A DNA stretch of 32,631 bases from contig CANPVN010000018.1 of NCBI GenBank assembly GCA_947581755.1, positions 1 to 32,631 of the forward strand. Direction: 5' to 3'. The stretch comes from an uncultured Clostridia bacterium. GTDB taxonomy: Bacteria > Bacillota > Clostridia > Christensenellales > Pumilibacteraceae. The notes beneath the pieces were generated by a model. The model saw nothing but the letters and a program-made list of their open reading frames with translations. It had not been told where the DNA came from and ran no database searches. The first letter of the stretch is position 1. The number at the start of each line of letters is the position of its first letter. This document shows positions 7,010 to 16,300 of the stretch, in pieces. The position numbers and the translations under genes are program-made.

Positions 7010-7078
7010 ATGGAGAGATTTGCGGTATTTTGATGGAGAGATTTGCGGTGTTTTGATGGAGAGATTTGCGGTGTTGAA
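7010..7078. repeat. Three tandem copies of a 23-bp unit
   Basis: A unit beginning ATGGAGAGATTTGCGGT is repeated head to tail at 7010-7032, 7033-7055 and 7056-7078, with one substitution in copy 1 and a diverging end in copy 3. It lies between the divergent promoters of the DUF4143 gene and htpG. Period 23 is not a codon multiple, so it is unlikely to be coding. There are no spacers, so this is not a CRISPR array. Confidence 0.85.
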
Positions 7079-7112
7079 AGGAAAAATGTGCGGAATGACG
7101 CCTTAAACAATC

Positions 7113-7162
7113 GGAATTTTGTGCAAAAAGGGCTTAAAAACCCTTGGAATTTTGTGCAAAAA
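7113..7162. repeat. 17-bp direct repeat flanking a short inverted repeat
   Basis: GGAATTTTGTGCAAAAA occurs at 7113-7129 and 7146-7162 (offset 33 bp). Between the copies, AAGGG and CCCTT form a small inverted repeat. Together with the 23-bp tandem repeats this makes the 6960-7228 intergenic region a cluster of low-copy repeats without a credible gene. Its role is unknown. Confidence 0.7.
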
Positions 7163-7228
7163 AGATTTGAAAGCGCTAAAAAAAGGTTGGAAAACAATAC
7201 GGGGAGTTGAATTTTTCGGTAAATTCTC

Positions 7229-7257
7229 TTGCCTTTTTAACGGAATAGAGATATAAT
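7229..7257 (+). promoter_or_regulatory. htpG promoter
   Basis: TTGCCT (7229-7234), 17 bp, TATAAT (7252-7257). An ATG directly attached to this -10 box (7258) cannot be the translation start. I see no CIRCE-type heat-shock inverted repeat, so heat control, if present, is by other means. Confidence 0.8.
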
Positions 7258-7296
7258 ATGTCACGAAAAAAAAAGGAAATTCGGAGGCTTATTTCA

Positions 7297-9111
7297 ATGA
7301 AAAAATTCAAAGCGGAATCTCAAAGACTTTTGGAGCTTATGATAAACTCCATATATACAAACAAAGAGATCTTTTTGAGAGAACTCATTTCCAACGCCAG
7401 CGATGCGCTCGATAAACTGCATTTCATATCGCTTACCGATTCCGATGCGACAAGGGACTTTTGTATCTTTATCTCGGCGGACAAGGAAGCGAGAACGCTC
7501 ACGATAATGGATAACGGCATAGGAATGAACGAAAAGGAACTCGACGAAAATCTCGGCACCATTGCGAAGTCGGGAACTTTGGCGTTCAAAAAAGAGAACG
7601 AAAACGAAGAGGGGCTTATCGGTCAGTTCGGCGTGGGATTTTATTCGGCGTTTATGGTTGCCGATAAAGTCACCGTCATTACGAGAAAGTACGGCGACCC
7701 CGCGGGCTATATGTGGGAGAGTACGGGCGTAGAGGGTTACAGCATTACTCCCATAGACAAAGAGGATTGCGGCACGACCGTTATTTTGCACTTAAAGCCC
7801 GATGACGACGACTGCAAATATATCAAATTTACCGAGGAGTACGAGATAGCCGAACTTATCAAAAAATATTCCGACTACATCAGATACCCGATTCAGACTT
7901 ACAGGACGAGAAAAGAGAAGGTTGACGACAAGGAACGCGACGTTACCGAAACCGTCACTTTGAACAGCATGACGGCGATATGGAAAAGACCCAAAGGCTC
8001 TGTCACGAGAGAGGAATTCGACGCTTTTATAAAGAGCAAGTATTACGAGTTCGAGTCGCCTTTGGCTGTATTCAACGCCGCTATCGAGGGCAATATCAAC
8101 TACAATATGCTTGTGTACATTCCCGCGAAGGCTCCCATAAACTATTACAGCAAAGAATATCGCAAAGGTCTCGAGTTGTACTCGAGCGGAGTCCTTATCA
8201 CCGATTGTTGCAGCGAACTTCTTCCCGACTATCTCGGTTTTGTAAAGGGACTTATCGACACTCCCGAAGTGTCGCTTAACATTTCGAGAGAGTTATTGCA
8301 AAAGGACAGACAACTGCATATTATCGCAGACAGTCTCGAGAAAAAAATCCTTGCCGAACTCAAAAAACTTATGGAGAGCGACAGGGCTTGCTACGAGAAG
8401 ATAATGAAAGAGTTCGGACTTTCGCTCAAATTCGGCGCGTATAACAATTTCGGCGAAAAGAAAGACAAAATAAAGGATTTGTTGCTTTTCGAGTCCTCGG
8501 CGGGAAAGATGACTTCCTTCAAGGAATATATCGAGAGGATGAAGCCCGAGCAGGAATTTATCTATTATGTGTGCGGACGCAGCCTCGACGGAATAAAAAA
8601 GATGCCGCAGACAGAAAAAATTCTTTCCGACGGTTACGAGATACTCTATCTTACCGAACATATCGACGAGTTCGTTATGAAAATTCTCGACGAGTACGAC
8701 GGCAAGAAATTCAAGTCCGTTTCGGATAAAGAATTCAATACCGATACCGACAACAAGCAATACGAAACTCTTTGCGAAAAGCTCAAGAACGCTCTCGGAG
8801 ACGAAGTAAAGGCTGTCAGAGTGTCGTCGAGACTCAAATCCGCGCCCGTCTGCATAACCGCCGACGGTCAAATTTCGCTGGAAATGGAGCGTGTTTTCTC
8901 GGCGATGGGGGACTCGATAAAGGCGGAGAGAGTACTCGAACTCAATCCCGAGCATCCCGTATTCAAAAAATTGCTTGACTTCGAGACCGAGAACAACGAG
9001 GACAAACTCGCGCTGTATGCAAAGGCTCTGTACAATATCGCGCTTTTGTACGAGGGAATGCCGCTCAAAGACGGCGGTTCTCTTGCCGAGATAATAGAAA
9101 AATTGTTATAA
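7297..9111 (+). CDS. htpG: HtpG, Hsp90-family molecular chaperone
   Basis: 604 residues from the ATG at 7297, which follows GGAGG (7283-7287); an in-frame ATG at 7258 is part of the promoter and is rejected. The GHKL ATPase domain shows ELISNASDALDKL, DNGIGM, LGTIAKSGT and GQFGVGFYSAFMVADKV, followed by the middle domain (GLIDTPEVSLNISRELLQ) and a C-terminal dimerisation domain. HtpG is a cytosolic ATP-dependent chaperone that remodels client proteins with DnaK. The length is slightly below that of E. coli (624) but all domains appear present. It is a single-gene unit with its own promoter and terminator. Confidence 0.97.
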   Translation: MKKFKAESQRLLELMINSIYTNKEIFLRELISNASDALDKLHFISLTDSDATRDFCIFISADKEARTLTIMDNGIGMNEKELDENLGTIAKSGTLAFKKENENEEGLIGQFGVGFYSAFMVADKVTVITRKYGDPAGYMWESTGVEGYSITPIDKEDCGTTVILHLKPDDDDCKYIKFTEEYEIAELIKKYSDYIRYPIQTYRTRKEKVDDKERDVTETVTLNSMTAIWKRPKGSVTREEFDAFIKSKYYEFESPLAVFNAAIEGNINYNMLVYIPAKAPINYYSKEYRKGLELYSSGVLITDCCSELLPDYLGFVKGLIDTPEVSLNISRELLQKDRQLHIIADSLEKKILAELKKLMESDRACYEKIMKEFGLSLKFGAYNNFGEKKDKIKDLLLFESSAGKMTSFKEYIERMKPEQEFIYYVCGRSLDGIKKMPQTEKILSDGYEILYLTEHIDEFVMKILDEYDGKKFKSVSDKEFNTDTDNKQYETLCEKLKNALGDEVKAVRVSSRLKSAPVCITADGQISLEMERVFSAMGDSIKAERVLELNPEHPVFKKLLDFETENNEDKLALYAKALYNIALLYEGMPLKDGGSLAEIIEKLL

Positions 9112-9124
9112 AAAAACAGCGGAA

Positions 9125-9161
9125 AGCGTTTTGAGGTCATTGACTTTCGGAACGCTTTTTT
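9125..9161 (+). terminator. Intrinsic terminator of htpG
   Basis: AGCGTTTTGAGGTC pairs with GACTTTCGGAACGCT (one bulge, several G-U pairs) around an ATT loop, followed by six T residues. Confidence 0.85.
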
Positions 9162-9184
9162 CTTAAAAAATCCGAAAAAAAAGA

Positions 9185-9213
9185 TTTACATTTTTAATTA
9201 GGTATGGTAATAT
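9185..9213 (+). promoter_or_regulatory. Promoter of the LRR lipoprotein-lysR pair
   Basis: TTTACA (9185-9190), 17 bp, TAATAT (9208-9213). The RBS GAGG is at 9231-9234, seven bases before the ATG at 9242. Confidence 0.65.
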
Positions 9214-9241
9214 ATACATATACTGTATTCGAGGATATTTT

Positions 9242-10513
9242 ATGAAGTTCAGGAAATTTTTAACGGCGTTCGTTGTTGTTGCGGCAGTATTTTTGCTTGC
9301 GGCGTGCGCATCCGAAAAACAATATAAAAACAAATACAATGTAGTCTTTTGGTGCGAAGGCGAAGTCATTTTGAGTTATACTTTGGAAGAGGGCGAAAAA
9401 ATAACCCGACTTCCCGATATGCCCGCCGAGCAAGCGGGCTACGATTGGAATATCGAGCCTTTGCCCGACGCCGTCTACAAGGATACCACAATAAGAATCA
9501 CGCGTTCTCCCAAAACATTTACGGTGACTTTCCAAAGCGATTACGGCTATATTTATCCCGATACGCTCGATTTCAAGTTCAACTCGATAATGAGAGATAT
9601 GCCCATACCCGAAAGAGAAGGTTACGAGTTTATAGGCTACAGATACGGAAACAAACTTTACAACAGCGACTCCGTTTTCGACATTCCCGACAACGTCACT
9701 ATGACGGCGGCATGGCGAGACCTCTTCGGTTACGAAGAAACCGACTTCGGAATAAAGATAAATTCCTATTGGGGAACTTCGGGGACGGTGGTCATTCCTT
9801 CGGAAATAGACGGAATGGATGTTACCGATATAGAGAAGGGTATTTTCAACGGCGTATCCGTCCAAAGTCTGTCTGTTCCGTTCTTGACTGCGCCCTTTGA
9901 TTATATAGGTTATTTCTTCGGCTTGGAACGAGAGGAAAGTTCTCAGGTTCCGACTTCTTTGCGAGAGGTCTTTATTCGCGGCGGTGAAACTATCGCAGAC
10001 AGCGCTTTTTACGATTGTTCCCGACTTTCCGTGATAGAACTTCCCGACTCGATAACTTCGATAGGAGATTATGCCTTTTATAATTGCAGGTCGCTTAAAG
10101 ACATCAATCTTTATGCCGTTACCGAGATAGGAGATTACGCCTTTTATAATTGCGGAAATTCCGAGTTTACCGAACTTTCTCTGCCCAAGGTCGCGCATAT
10201 AGGAAAGCACGCTTTCGAGAACTGTTCCTCTTTGACGGACGTCACTGTCAACAAAGTAGAGACGATAGAAGAATACGCCTTCTTTAATTGCTCGTCGCTC
10301 CGCAACGTCGATATAAGCGCGGGCAATCCGCCCGTTCTCGGCGAATATGTTTTCTACCGTCGGGCGACGGACGAAGAATATATAGTCATTCCCAATCTCA
10401 AGATACGAGTACCTACTCCCGTAGACTACCGCAAAAACAGGTATTGGATAGAATATGCCGATAAAATCGACATGATGACGACTTCGGGAATGGGTCACGG
10501 AGATATAAAATAA
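9242..10513 (+). CDS. Surface lipoprotein with BspA-type leucine-rich repeats
   Basis: 423 residues with a lipoprotein signal peptide: charged start, hydrophobic core and lipobox LAAC, with C22 the lipidated residue. Residues about 91-160 resemble a Listeria-Bacteroides (InlB B-type) repeat (FTVTFQSDYG through GYEFIGYRY to TMTAAW). Residues about 240-360 hold at least four LRR_5/BspA repeats with the pattern IGDYAFYNC-xSL-xxIxL. Such proteins sit on the outer face of the membrane and often bind host or neighbour surfaces; no ligand can be inferred. The stop overlaps the ATG of a LysR regulator (TAATG), so the two are translationally coupled. That is unusual for a surface protein and suggests local control. 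Confidence 0.85.
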   Translation: MKFRKFLTAFVVVAAVFLLAACASEKQYKNKYNVVFWCEGEVILSYTLEEGEKITRLPDMPAEQAGYDWNIEPLPDAVYKDTTIRITRSPKTFTVTFQSDYGYIYPDTLDFKFNSIMRDMPIPEREGYEFIGYRYGNKLYNSDSVFDIPDNVTMTAAWRDLFGYEETDFGIKINSYWGTSGTVVIPSEIDGMDVTDIEKGIFNGVSVQSLSVPFLTAPFDYIGYFFGLEREESSQVPTSLREVFIRGGETIADSAFYDCSRLSVIELPDSITSIGDYAFYNCRSLKDINLYAVTEIGDYAFYNCGNSEFTELSLPKVAHIGKHAFENCSSLTDVTVNKVETIEEYAFFNCSSLRNVDISAGNPPVLGEYVFYRRATDEEYIVIPNLKIRVPTPVDYRKNRYWIEYADKIDMMTTSGMGHGDIK

Positions 10514-11466
10514 TGAACTTCACTTCTCTGAGTTACTTTGTCGCCGTCGCCGAAGAACTGAATATTACCCGAGCCGCCGAAAGACTGTATATCTCTCAGC
10601 AGTCTCTTTCGAGTCAGATATTGAAACTCGAAAAAGAACTCAACGTAAAGTTATTTAACCGCACGCCCAAGTTTACTCTTACCTATGCGGGGAACAGGCT
10701 TTTGAGGTCGGCGCGCACTATTCTCGCGACGCTCCGTCAGGTGCAGAACGAGATAGACGATATAAATCATACCGAAAAGGGAGAGATAAAACTCGGCATT
10801 TCTCATACGAGAGGCAGAGCCATTCTTCCCGATATTTTGCCCGACTTTCAACAACGGCATCCGGGCATCGAAATTAAACTCGTGGAGGACAATTCCACGC
10901 GTCTCGAGCAAGAACTCGCGCACGGCGGAATAGACGTTCTGATAGGTTTTTCGCCCTTCATGGTGGATTCCGTGAAGTCCTACGAACTTGTGAAGGACGA
11001 AATCGTACTCGTCGTTCCGAGAAAATTTTTGGAGTTTGCGGGCGATAATATAGATAAATTGCGTTCGAGACTCATGTGTTCGGCGGATTTGCGACCTTTT
11101 GCCGATTGTCCTTTTTTGCTTTTGAAGCGAGGAAACAGAATAAGGACTATCGTTGACGATTTGTTCTATTCGTTGCGGATAGAGCCGCACATCGCTCTCG
11201 AAACGGAGAATATAGAAACGGCGTTTGCGCTGTCTTTGAAGGGAATGGGTATCACATTCTATCCCAAAATGCTGTTGGGAACATTGCATACCTCGAAGGG
11301 ATTCAACGAACTTTACGACGCGGATTTTTATCCTCTCAACAGCGGCGCGGACGTGGGAACGCTTGCCATTGCATATTCGACTCATCATTACATTTCCGAA
11401 GCGGCAAGGGATTTCATTCAAGCCGCCGTCAACGTTTTGGGGAACGGCGAAACCGTCAAAATTTAG
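10513..11466 (+). CDS. LysR-family transcriptional regulator
   Basis: 317 residues. The N-terminal winged helix is clear: TSLSYFVAVAEELNITRAAE, then LYISQQSLSSQI and LEKELNVKLFNRTPKFTLTYAG. Residues about 90-300 form the periplasmic-binding-like effector domain (GEIKLGISHTRGRAILPDIL; DVLIGFSP). Its ATG overlaps the stop codon of the lipoprotein gene, with GGAGA ten bases before. LysR proteins usually regulate a divergent gene, but here the upstream neighbour runs in the same direction. Targets could be this operon itself or the aminopeptidase gene behind it. The effector is unknown. Confidence 0.93.
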   Translation: MNFTSLSYFVAVAEELNITRAAERLYISQQSLSSQILKLEKELNVKLFNRTPKFTLTYAGNRLLRSARTILATLRQVQNEIDDINHTEKGEIKLGISHTRGRAILPDILPDFQQRHPGIEIKLVEDNSTRLEQELAHGGIDVLIGFSPFMVDSVKSYELVKDEIVLVVPRKFLEFAGDNIDKLRSRLMCSADLRPFADCPFLLLKRGNRIRTIVDDLFYSLRIEPHIALETENIETAFALSLKGMGITFYPKMLLGTLHTSKGFNELYDADFYPLNSGADVGTLAIAYSTHHYISEAARDFIQAAVNVLGNGETVKI

Positions 11467-11476
11467 TCATGTCATA

Positions 11477-11500
11477 CCCCCCCGTCGGGGGCAAATTTTT
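11477..11500 (+). terminator. Probable intrinsic terminator after lysR
   Basis: A run of C residues pairs with GGGGG around a GTC loop (5-bp all-GC stem) and is followed by CAAATTTTT. It lies only about 20 bp before the aminopeptidase start, so it may act as a weak or read-through terminator. Confidence 0.55.
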
Positions 11501-11519
11501 ATACAAGGAGTTTGGATCT

Positions 11520-12752
11520 ATGATCAACGAATTACTCGAAAACTTACAATTTTCTTATACAGGCTATCATGCCGTGGAAAGAGCGATACACACACTCACC
11601 CGAAACGGCTTTACCGAACTTAAAGAGTCGGACGCCGAATGGAAATTAAAGGCAGGAGACAAGCGTTTCGTCGTCAGAGACGGTTCTTCGCTCATCGCCT
11701 TTGTCGTCGGACAGAAAGAGGGCTTCAATATTGTGGCTTCTCATACCGACTCTCCTGCGCTCAAATTGAAGTACAACCCCGTCATAGAAAGCGCGGGACT
11801 CAAAAAACTCAATGTGGAGATTTACGGCGGACCTCTCAATTACACTTGGTTCGACAGACCTTTGAGAATAGCGGGCAGAGTCGCCGTAAGAAAAAACGGC
11901 AAAGTGGAAGTGGAAAATTTCGTGTCCGATAAAAACGTCGTAGTCCCTTCGCTTGCCGTACATATGAACAGAGGAGTAAACAACGGCGCATCTTTCAATC
12001 CCCAAGTCGATCTTCAGCCGCTTTTCGGCGCTTCGGGCGACGACCTCGGGCTTCCTCAAAATGCCGATTACGACCTTTACGCTGTGTGCGACCAAAAACC
12101 TTTCCTCTTCGGCGGCAAGGATGAGTTCTTCTGTTCGCCGAGAATAGACAACCTTTCGAGCGTCTTTGCTTCGCTTGAAGCAATAAAAGATTGCAAAGGC
12201 GTTGCGACCGCCGTCGTGTATGCCGCGGATAACGAGGAAGTCGGCTCCCGAACCAAGCAGGGCGCGGGCGGCACTTTCCTTTACGACGTTTGCCTCGGAA
12301 TATGCAAGGCGTTGGGACAGGATACGCGCGCCGCTTTTTCCGAGAGTATGATGATTTCATGCGATAACGCGCATGCCACTCATCCCGCGCATCCCGAACT
12401 CAACGACCCGACCAACAAAGTCATAATGGGAAAGGGCGTAGTCATAAAGCACCACGCGGGGCAGAACTATACAACGGACGCCGTAAGCAGCGCCTGCTTC
12501 AAGACAATGGCGGAGACCGTCGGCGTCGCCACGCAGGACTTCTTTATGCGCGCCGATATGCCTTGCGGCGGAACTCTCGGAGCGATCAGTTCTTCGCATT
12601 TATCGATAACGAGCGTTGACGTAGGTATCCCGCAACTTGCCATGCATTCCACCGCGGAATGCGCAGCGGTAAGCGACTATGAAGACATGATTAAAATTAT
12701 GACTTATTTCTTTGAAAAATTTTATATCCCGAATACCGTAGTAAGGAAATAA
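11520..12752 (+). CDS. M18-family aminopeptidase (aspartyl aminopeptidase type)
   Basis: 410 residues from the ATG at 11520, preceded by AAGGAG (11505-11510); a longer in-frame start at 11469 runs through the C/G hairpin and lacks an RBS. The di-zinc site motifs of family M18 are present: HTDSPALKLK (H75, D77), FCSPRIDNLSS, DNEEVGS (E239, E240) and CDNAHATHPAHPE, with a final histidine in LAMHSTAE. It is a soluble cytosolic enzyme that removes N-terminal residues, usually acidic ones, from peptides. No promoter is visible between the lysR hairpin and its RBS, so expression may depend on read-through. Confidence 0.93.
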   Translation: MINELLENLQFSYTGYHAVERAIHTLTRNGFTELKESDAEWKLKAGDKRFVVRDGSSLIAFVVGQKEGFNIVASHTDSPALKLKYNPVIESAGLKKLNVEIYGGPLNYTWFDRPLRIAGRVAVRKNGKVEVENFVSDKNVVVPSLAVHMNRGVNNGASFNPQVDLQPLFGASGDDLGLPQNADYDLYAVCDQKPFLFGGKDEFFCSPRIDNLSSVFASLEAIKDCKGVATAVVYAADNEEVGSRTKQGAGGTFLYDVCLGICKALGQDTRAAFSESMMISCDNAHATHPAHPELNDPTNKVIMGKGVVIKHHAGQNYTTDAVSSACFKTMAETVGVATQDFFMRADMPCGGTLGAISSSHLSITSVDVGIPQLAMHSTAECAAVSDYEDMIKIMTYFFEKFYIPNTVVRK

Positions 12753-12776
12753 AGTTCATTTTCTTAACTTTTTCGA

Positions 12777-12805
12777 TTGACTTTTTTCTCGCAAGATATT
12801 ATAAT
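12777..12805 (+). promoter_or_regulatory. Strong promoter of the small lipoprotein gene
   Basis: TTGACT (12777-12782), 17 bp, TATAAT (12800-12805). It is followed by a full AAGGAGG ribosome binding site at 12821-12827. Confidence 0.85.
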
Positions 12806-12838
12806 TATGCTATTATCAAAAAGGAGGTTGACTCGATA

Positions 12839-13189
12839 ATGAAGAAAATCAGAATTGCTCTTGTATTTGCTCTTTGCGCCGTTATGTTGGCATTTGTTGC
12901 TTGTACGCCCAAAATCGATTCCATTAAAGAAAAATATCAGGACGAAGGTTATGCTGTCATTGATGTAAAAGCCGGTGACTTGTCCAGATACGGTATCGAA
13001 TCCGAAAAAATCGAAAGCGGACTTGTTGCAACGAAAATCACTCAGACGGTAGTTATCGTTTGGTTCAAAGATTCCGCCGACGCAAAACAAACATACAACG
13101 ACGTTAAGTCCGATGACAGCAAAGGCAACGTTATCCGTAAAGGTAATATGGTTGCCATAGGTTCGAAAGAAGCCATCGACATACTTTAA
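12839..13189 (+). CDS. Small predicted lipoprotein
   Basis: 116 residues with a lipoprotein signal peptide (KKIRIALVFALCAVMLAF then VAC, lipidated C22). The mature part, about 95 residues, is a small mixed alpha/beta domain (YAVIDVKAGDLSRYGIES; VVIVWFKDSADAKQTYNDVK) with the length and charge of a small extracytoplasmic binding or adaptor domain. I do not recognise a named family. A near-consensus promoter, a perfect RBS and T-ending codons unlike the neighbours suggest high expression. It is a single-gene unit bounded by a very strong terminator. Confidence 0.75.
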   Translation: MKKIRIALVFALCAVMLAFVACTPKIDSIKEKYQDEGYAVIDVKAGDLSRYGIESEKIESGLVATKITQTVVIVWFKDSADAKQTYNDVKSDDSKGNVIRKGNMVAIGSKEAIDIL

Positions 13190-13215
13190 TAGGATATTTA
13201 AGTACACAAATATGG

Positions 13216-13245
13216 AAAAGGCGACACACGTGTGTCGCCTTTTTT
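13216..13245 (+). terminator. Very strong intrinsic terminator
   Basis: A perfect palindrome (13216-13243) with centre GACACACGTGTGTC and flanks AAAAGGC/GCCTTTT folds into a long GC-rich hairpin followed by T residues. Confidence 0.92.
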
Positions 13246-13265
13246 GTTATACCTTCGAATAAAAA

Positions 13266-13283
13266 AACCCGAACTTCGGGTTT
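13266..13283 (+). terminator. Second hairpin before the fibre cassette
   Basis: AACCCGAA and TTCGGGTT form a short hairpin with a T-rich end, ten bases before the RBS of the fibre gene (GGAGG, 13291-13295). It may be a second terminator or a leader hairpin affecting translation of the fibre gene. No clear promoter is visible between 13190 and 13306. Confidence 0.5.
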
Positions 13284-13305
13284 ATTTGTCGGAGGCTTTT
13301 TATTA

Positions 13306-16300
13306 ATGAAACTTAATTGGAACGAATTGAAATCTTCCGAAAGGATAATTCTTACCGACAGGGGAATAACTCTCGACAGGATGAATTACGACGAGATAAA
13401 ATTCGTGGTGCTTGACGGGAAGAAGCCCGTCGATTTCGAAGAACGAACGACCGAAGATGTTGTGGAAATCACCTTTCCGCCCACTCTCGACGCGGGGGAA
13501 TATTATGTTTGTGTCCGCGCCATTATCAACGACGGAGGACGAAAAAAGGAAAAAACAAGTATCGTTTTCAAAATTCTACTGCCCGTTTTCGTTGATTCCG
13601 AAGGTGTAAGCGGCGTATTTATCACTCAATTCGACGAAGAAAAACTTGCGGGACTCTCGCCCAACGAGGATCAGGTTTTACTTTGCGCGGATAAGGACGG
13701 TTGTTTGTACAAAAAGGACGTAGTCAACGGCGTCGTAGTCACGGAAAATCTTTCCGAGAACTTCGCAAATCTCAAAAAAGAAGTCGAACGCTCGCTCAAA
13801 AGTTTTGAAATTGCCGAAACCGTGACTTTGGACAGCGGATCGGAAGCGTCGGTGGAAAATGTGGGGACTCCCAAGGAGCCAAAACTGAAGTTCTCCATTC
13901 CGCGCGGCTTCGACGGCTGCGCAATCTATACTTGCGATACCGAAGTCGAAACCGAACATTTCAAATTGCCTGTAAGTTCTGTCAATACGCCTTCGGGGAA
14001 AATGCCGCAAATAGGAGATCTTATTCTTACTCCCAACGGCAATATTTACGGCGTGAAAAGTTTCGCGGAGGACGCCGCGGAAATAGAGTTTTGGGGCAAT
14101 ATAAGAGGAGACTCGGGAGAACCCGGACCTTCGGGCTTGGACGGTAACGGAATCTTTTTCGTCTCGAAGGAATATTCGCCCGATACGACGGAGATCCGAT
14201 ATGCCGATATTGTCATTCCCGAAGGCAGAACGCTTAAAAAAGACGATTTTCTTATTACTTCCAATTCTCTTTTGTTTACACTTGCGAGCGAGGGCGAACA
14301 AGGCACGATGTATAAATATTCCGCGGACGAAAGCGAATATGTCGGTAAAAAATATTTCACTCATACCTTTACTTTGCCCGCCACGGCAAGGATATTCAAG
14401 AGAATGGCGTTGGCGGCGACGCGAACGGAATTACCCACTTTTCTTTACGAGAATTACGAGGACGATAATTTTATTATGCAATGGAACGAGAATACCTCGG
14501 AGAACGGAAAAGAAATCACGGTAACGATCACGGCGAAGCAAAGCACCTTTATTCGTCCTATGACGATATACGTGTATTATGTCAACGAGGAAAGTTCTAC
14601 GGTAAGCGTGCAATATTTATTGAGTCTCAAAGGTTTAGACGGCAGCGCGGTCTACACCTGTAACACCGAGGTTACGGAAGAGGGCGTTTTTCCTCTCGAG
14701 GGCATAAATATTCCCGACAATCAAAAGATAAAGAGCGGAGATATGTTAATAACTCCGAGCGGCAATATTTACATTGTTTCGGAAGTCGGGACGGAGAGCG
14801 TTTCGGCGAAGGAATGGAGCAATCTCAAAGGAGAAAAGGGCGATAAAGGAGATAAAGGCGAACAAGGCGATAAAGGAGAACGGGGAGAAAAGGGCAATAA
14901 GGGCGACTCGGGAGAACCCGGACCTTCGGGCTTGGACGGCAACGGAATCTTTTTCGTCTCTCGAAACTATTCTTCCGGCGCAGATGCAATATACTATGCC
15001 GATATTGTCATTCCCGAAGGCAGAACGCTTAAAAAAGACGATTTTCTTATTACTTCCAATTCTCTTTTGTTTATCGTGGCGGGCGAGGGCGAACAAAGCA
15101 CAGCATATAAATACGCCGCGGAAGAAAGCGAATATGTCGGCAAAAAGACGTTCACTCACACCTTTACTTTGCCCGCCACGGCAAGGATATTCAAGAGAAT
15201 GGCGGTGGCGGCGACGCGAACGGAATTGCCAACTTTTCTTTACGAGAATTACGAGGACGATAATTTTATTATGCAATGGAACGAGAGCGTCTCGGAGAGC
15301 GAAAAAGAAATAACGGTAACGATCACGGCGAAGCAAAGCACCTTTATTCGTCCTATGACGATATACGTGTATTATGTAAACGAGGCGACGCCTTCGGTGG
15401 AAGTCAAATTTTTGCAATCTTTGGCATTCGGAGTTGAAGGAAAAGCGGGATTTTCGGTTTACAACTATTATTCTTCCGAAGTAAATCCTTTTTTGTCTCC
15501 CGAAACCGAAAAAATCAATTTCGAAAAGAACTCCTTTCTAACCTCTGTCGGAAATATGCGCGCCGATCCAAGGATAGGCGATTCCGTCATTGTCTATGTT
15601 CCTCAAGGGCAATGCGTCAATCTTTACAGAATAGCCGAGATCAACGAGTATTACTTCGTCGCAGTCAAAGTCATAACTTTGGTCAGAGACGGCGAGCGCG
15701 GAGAAAAAGGCGAACGCGGTGAACGCGGTCCCCAAGGTGAGCAAGGCGAGCAGGGACTTCAAGGCGAACAGGGAGAGCGCGGACCTCGCGGAGAGCGCGG
15801 ACTTCGCGGCGAACAGGGACTTCAGGGAGAACAAGGCGAACGCGGACCACAAGGCGAACAGGGACTTCAGGGTGAGACGGGACCGCAAGGGCCTCAGGGA
15901 GACCTCGGACCACAAGGAGAACAAGGACCGAAAGGCGAGCAGGGACCACAAGGAGAACAAGGCGAACGCGGTCCGCAGGGGAAGCAGGGACTTCAGGGCG
16001 AGACGGGACCGCAAGGACCTCAGGGCGTCCAAGGACCCAAAGGCGAACAAGGCATTCGGGGCGAGCAAGGACTGCGGGGAGAACAGGGTGAACGCGGACC
16101 TCAGGGCGAACAGGGACCGCAGGGCGAGACGGGACCCCGAGGTATTCAAGGAGAACGGGGACCTCAAGGTATTCAAGGACTCCAAGGACCCGCGGGACCT
16201 CAGGGAGCCTCGGGAGTTACCGCTCCGAGCGCGGGCTTTTTTACGCTGGAAATGGAGCCCGACGGCGATTTGTATGTCAATTACATCGATTCGGGCGGAG

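Noticed and set aside
7010..7078. A CRISPR array
   Set aside because: The units are joined directly without spacers, and there is no cas gene in the window.
6949..7197. An 82-codon minus-strand frame across the 7010-7162 repeats
   Set aside because: It is made of repeat-derived sequence with a 23-bp period that breaks frame, overlaps the DUF4143 promoter, and has no RBS or family.
7258..7296. Longer start for htpG at 7258
   Set aside because: The ATG is attached to the -10 box; 7297 has GGAGG in front and matches HtpG N-termini.
11469..11519. Longer start for the aminopeptidase
   Set aside because: It would translate the C/G terminator hairpin and has no RBS, while 11520 follows AAGGAG.
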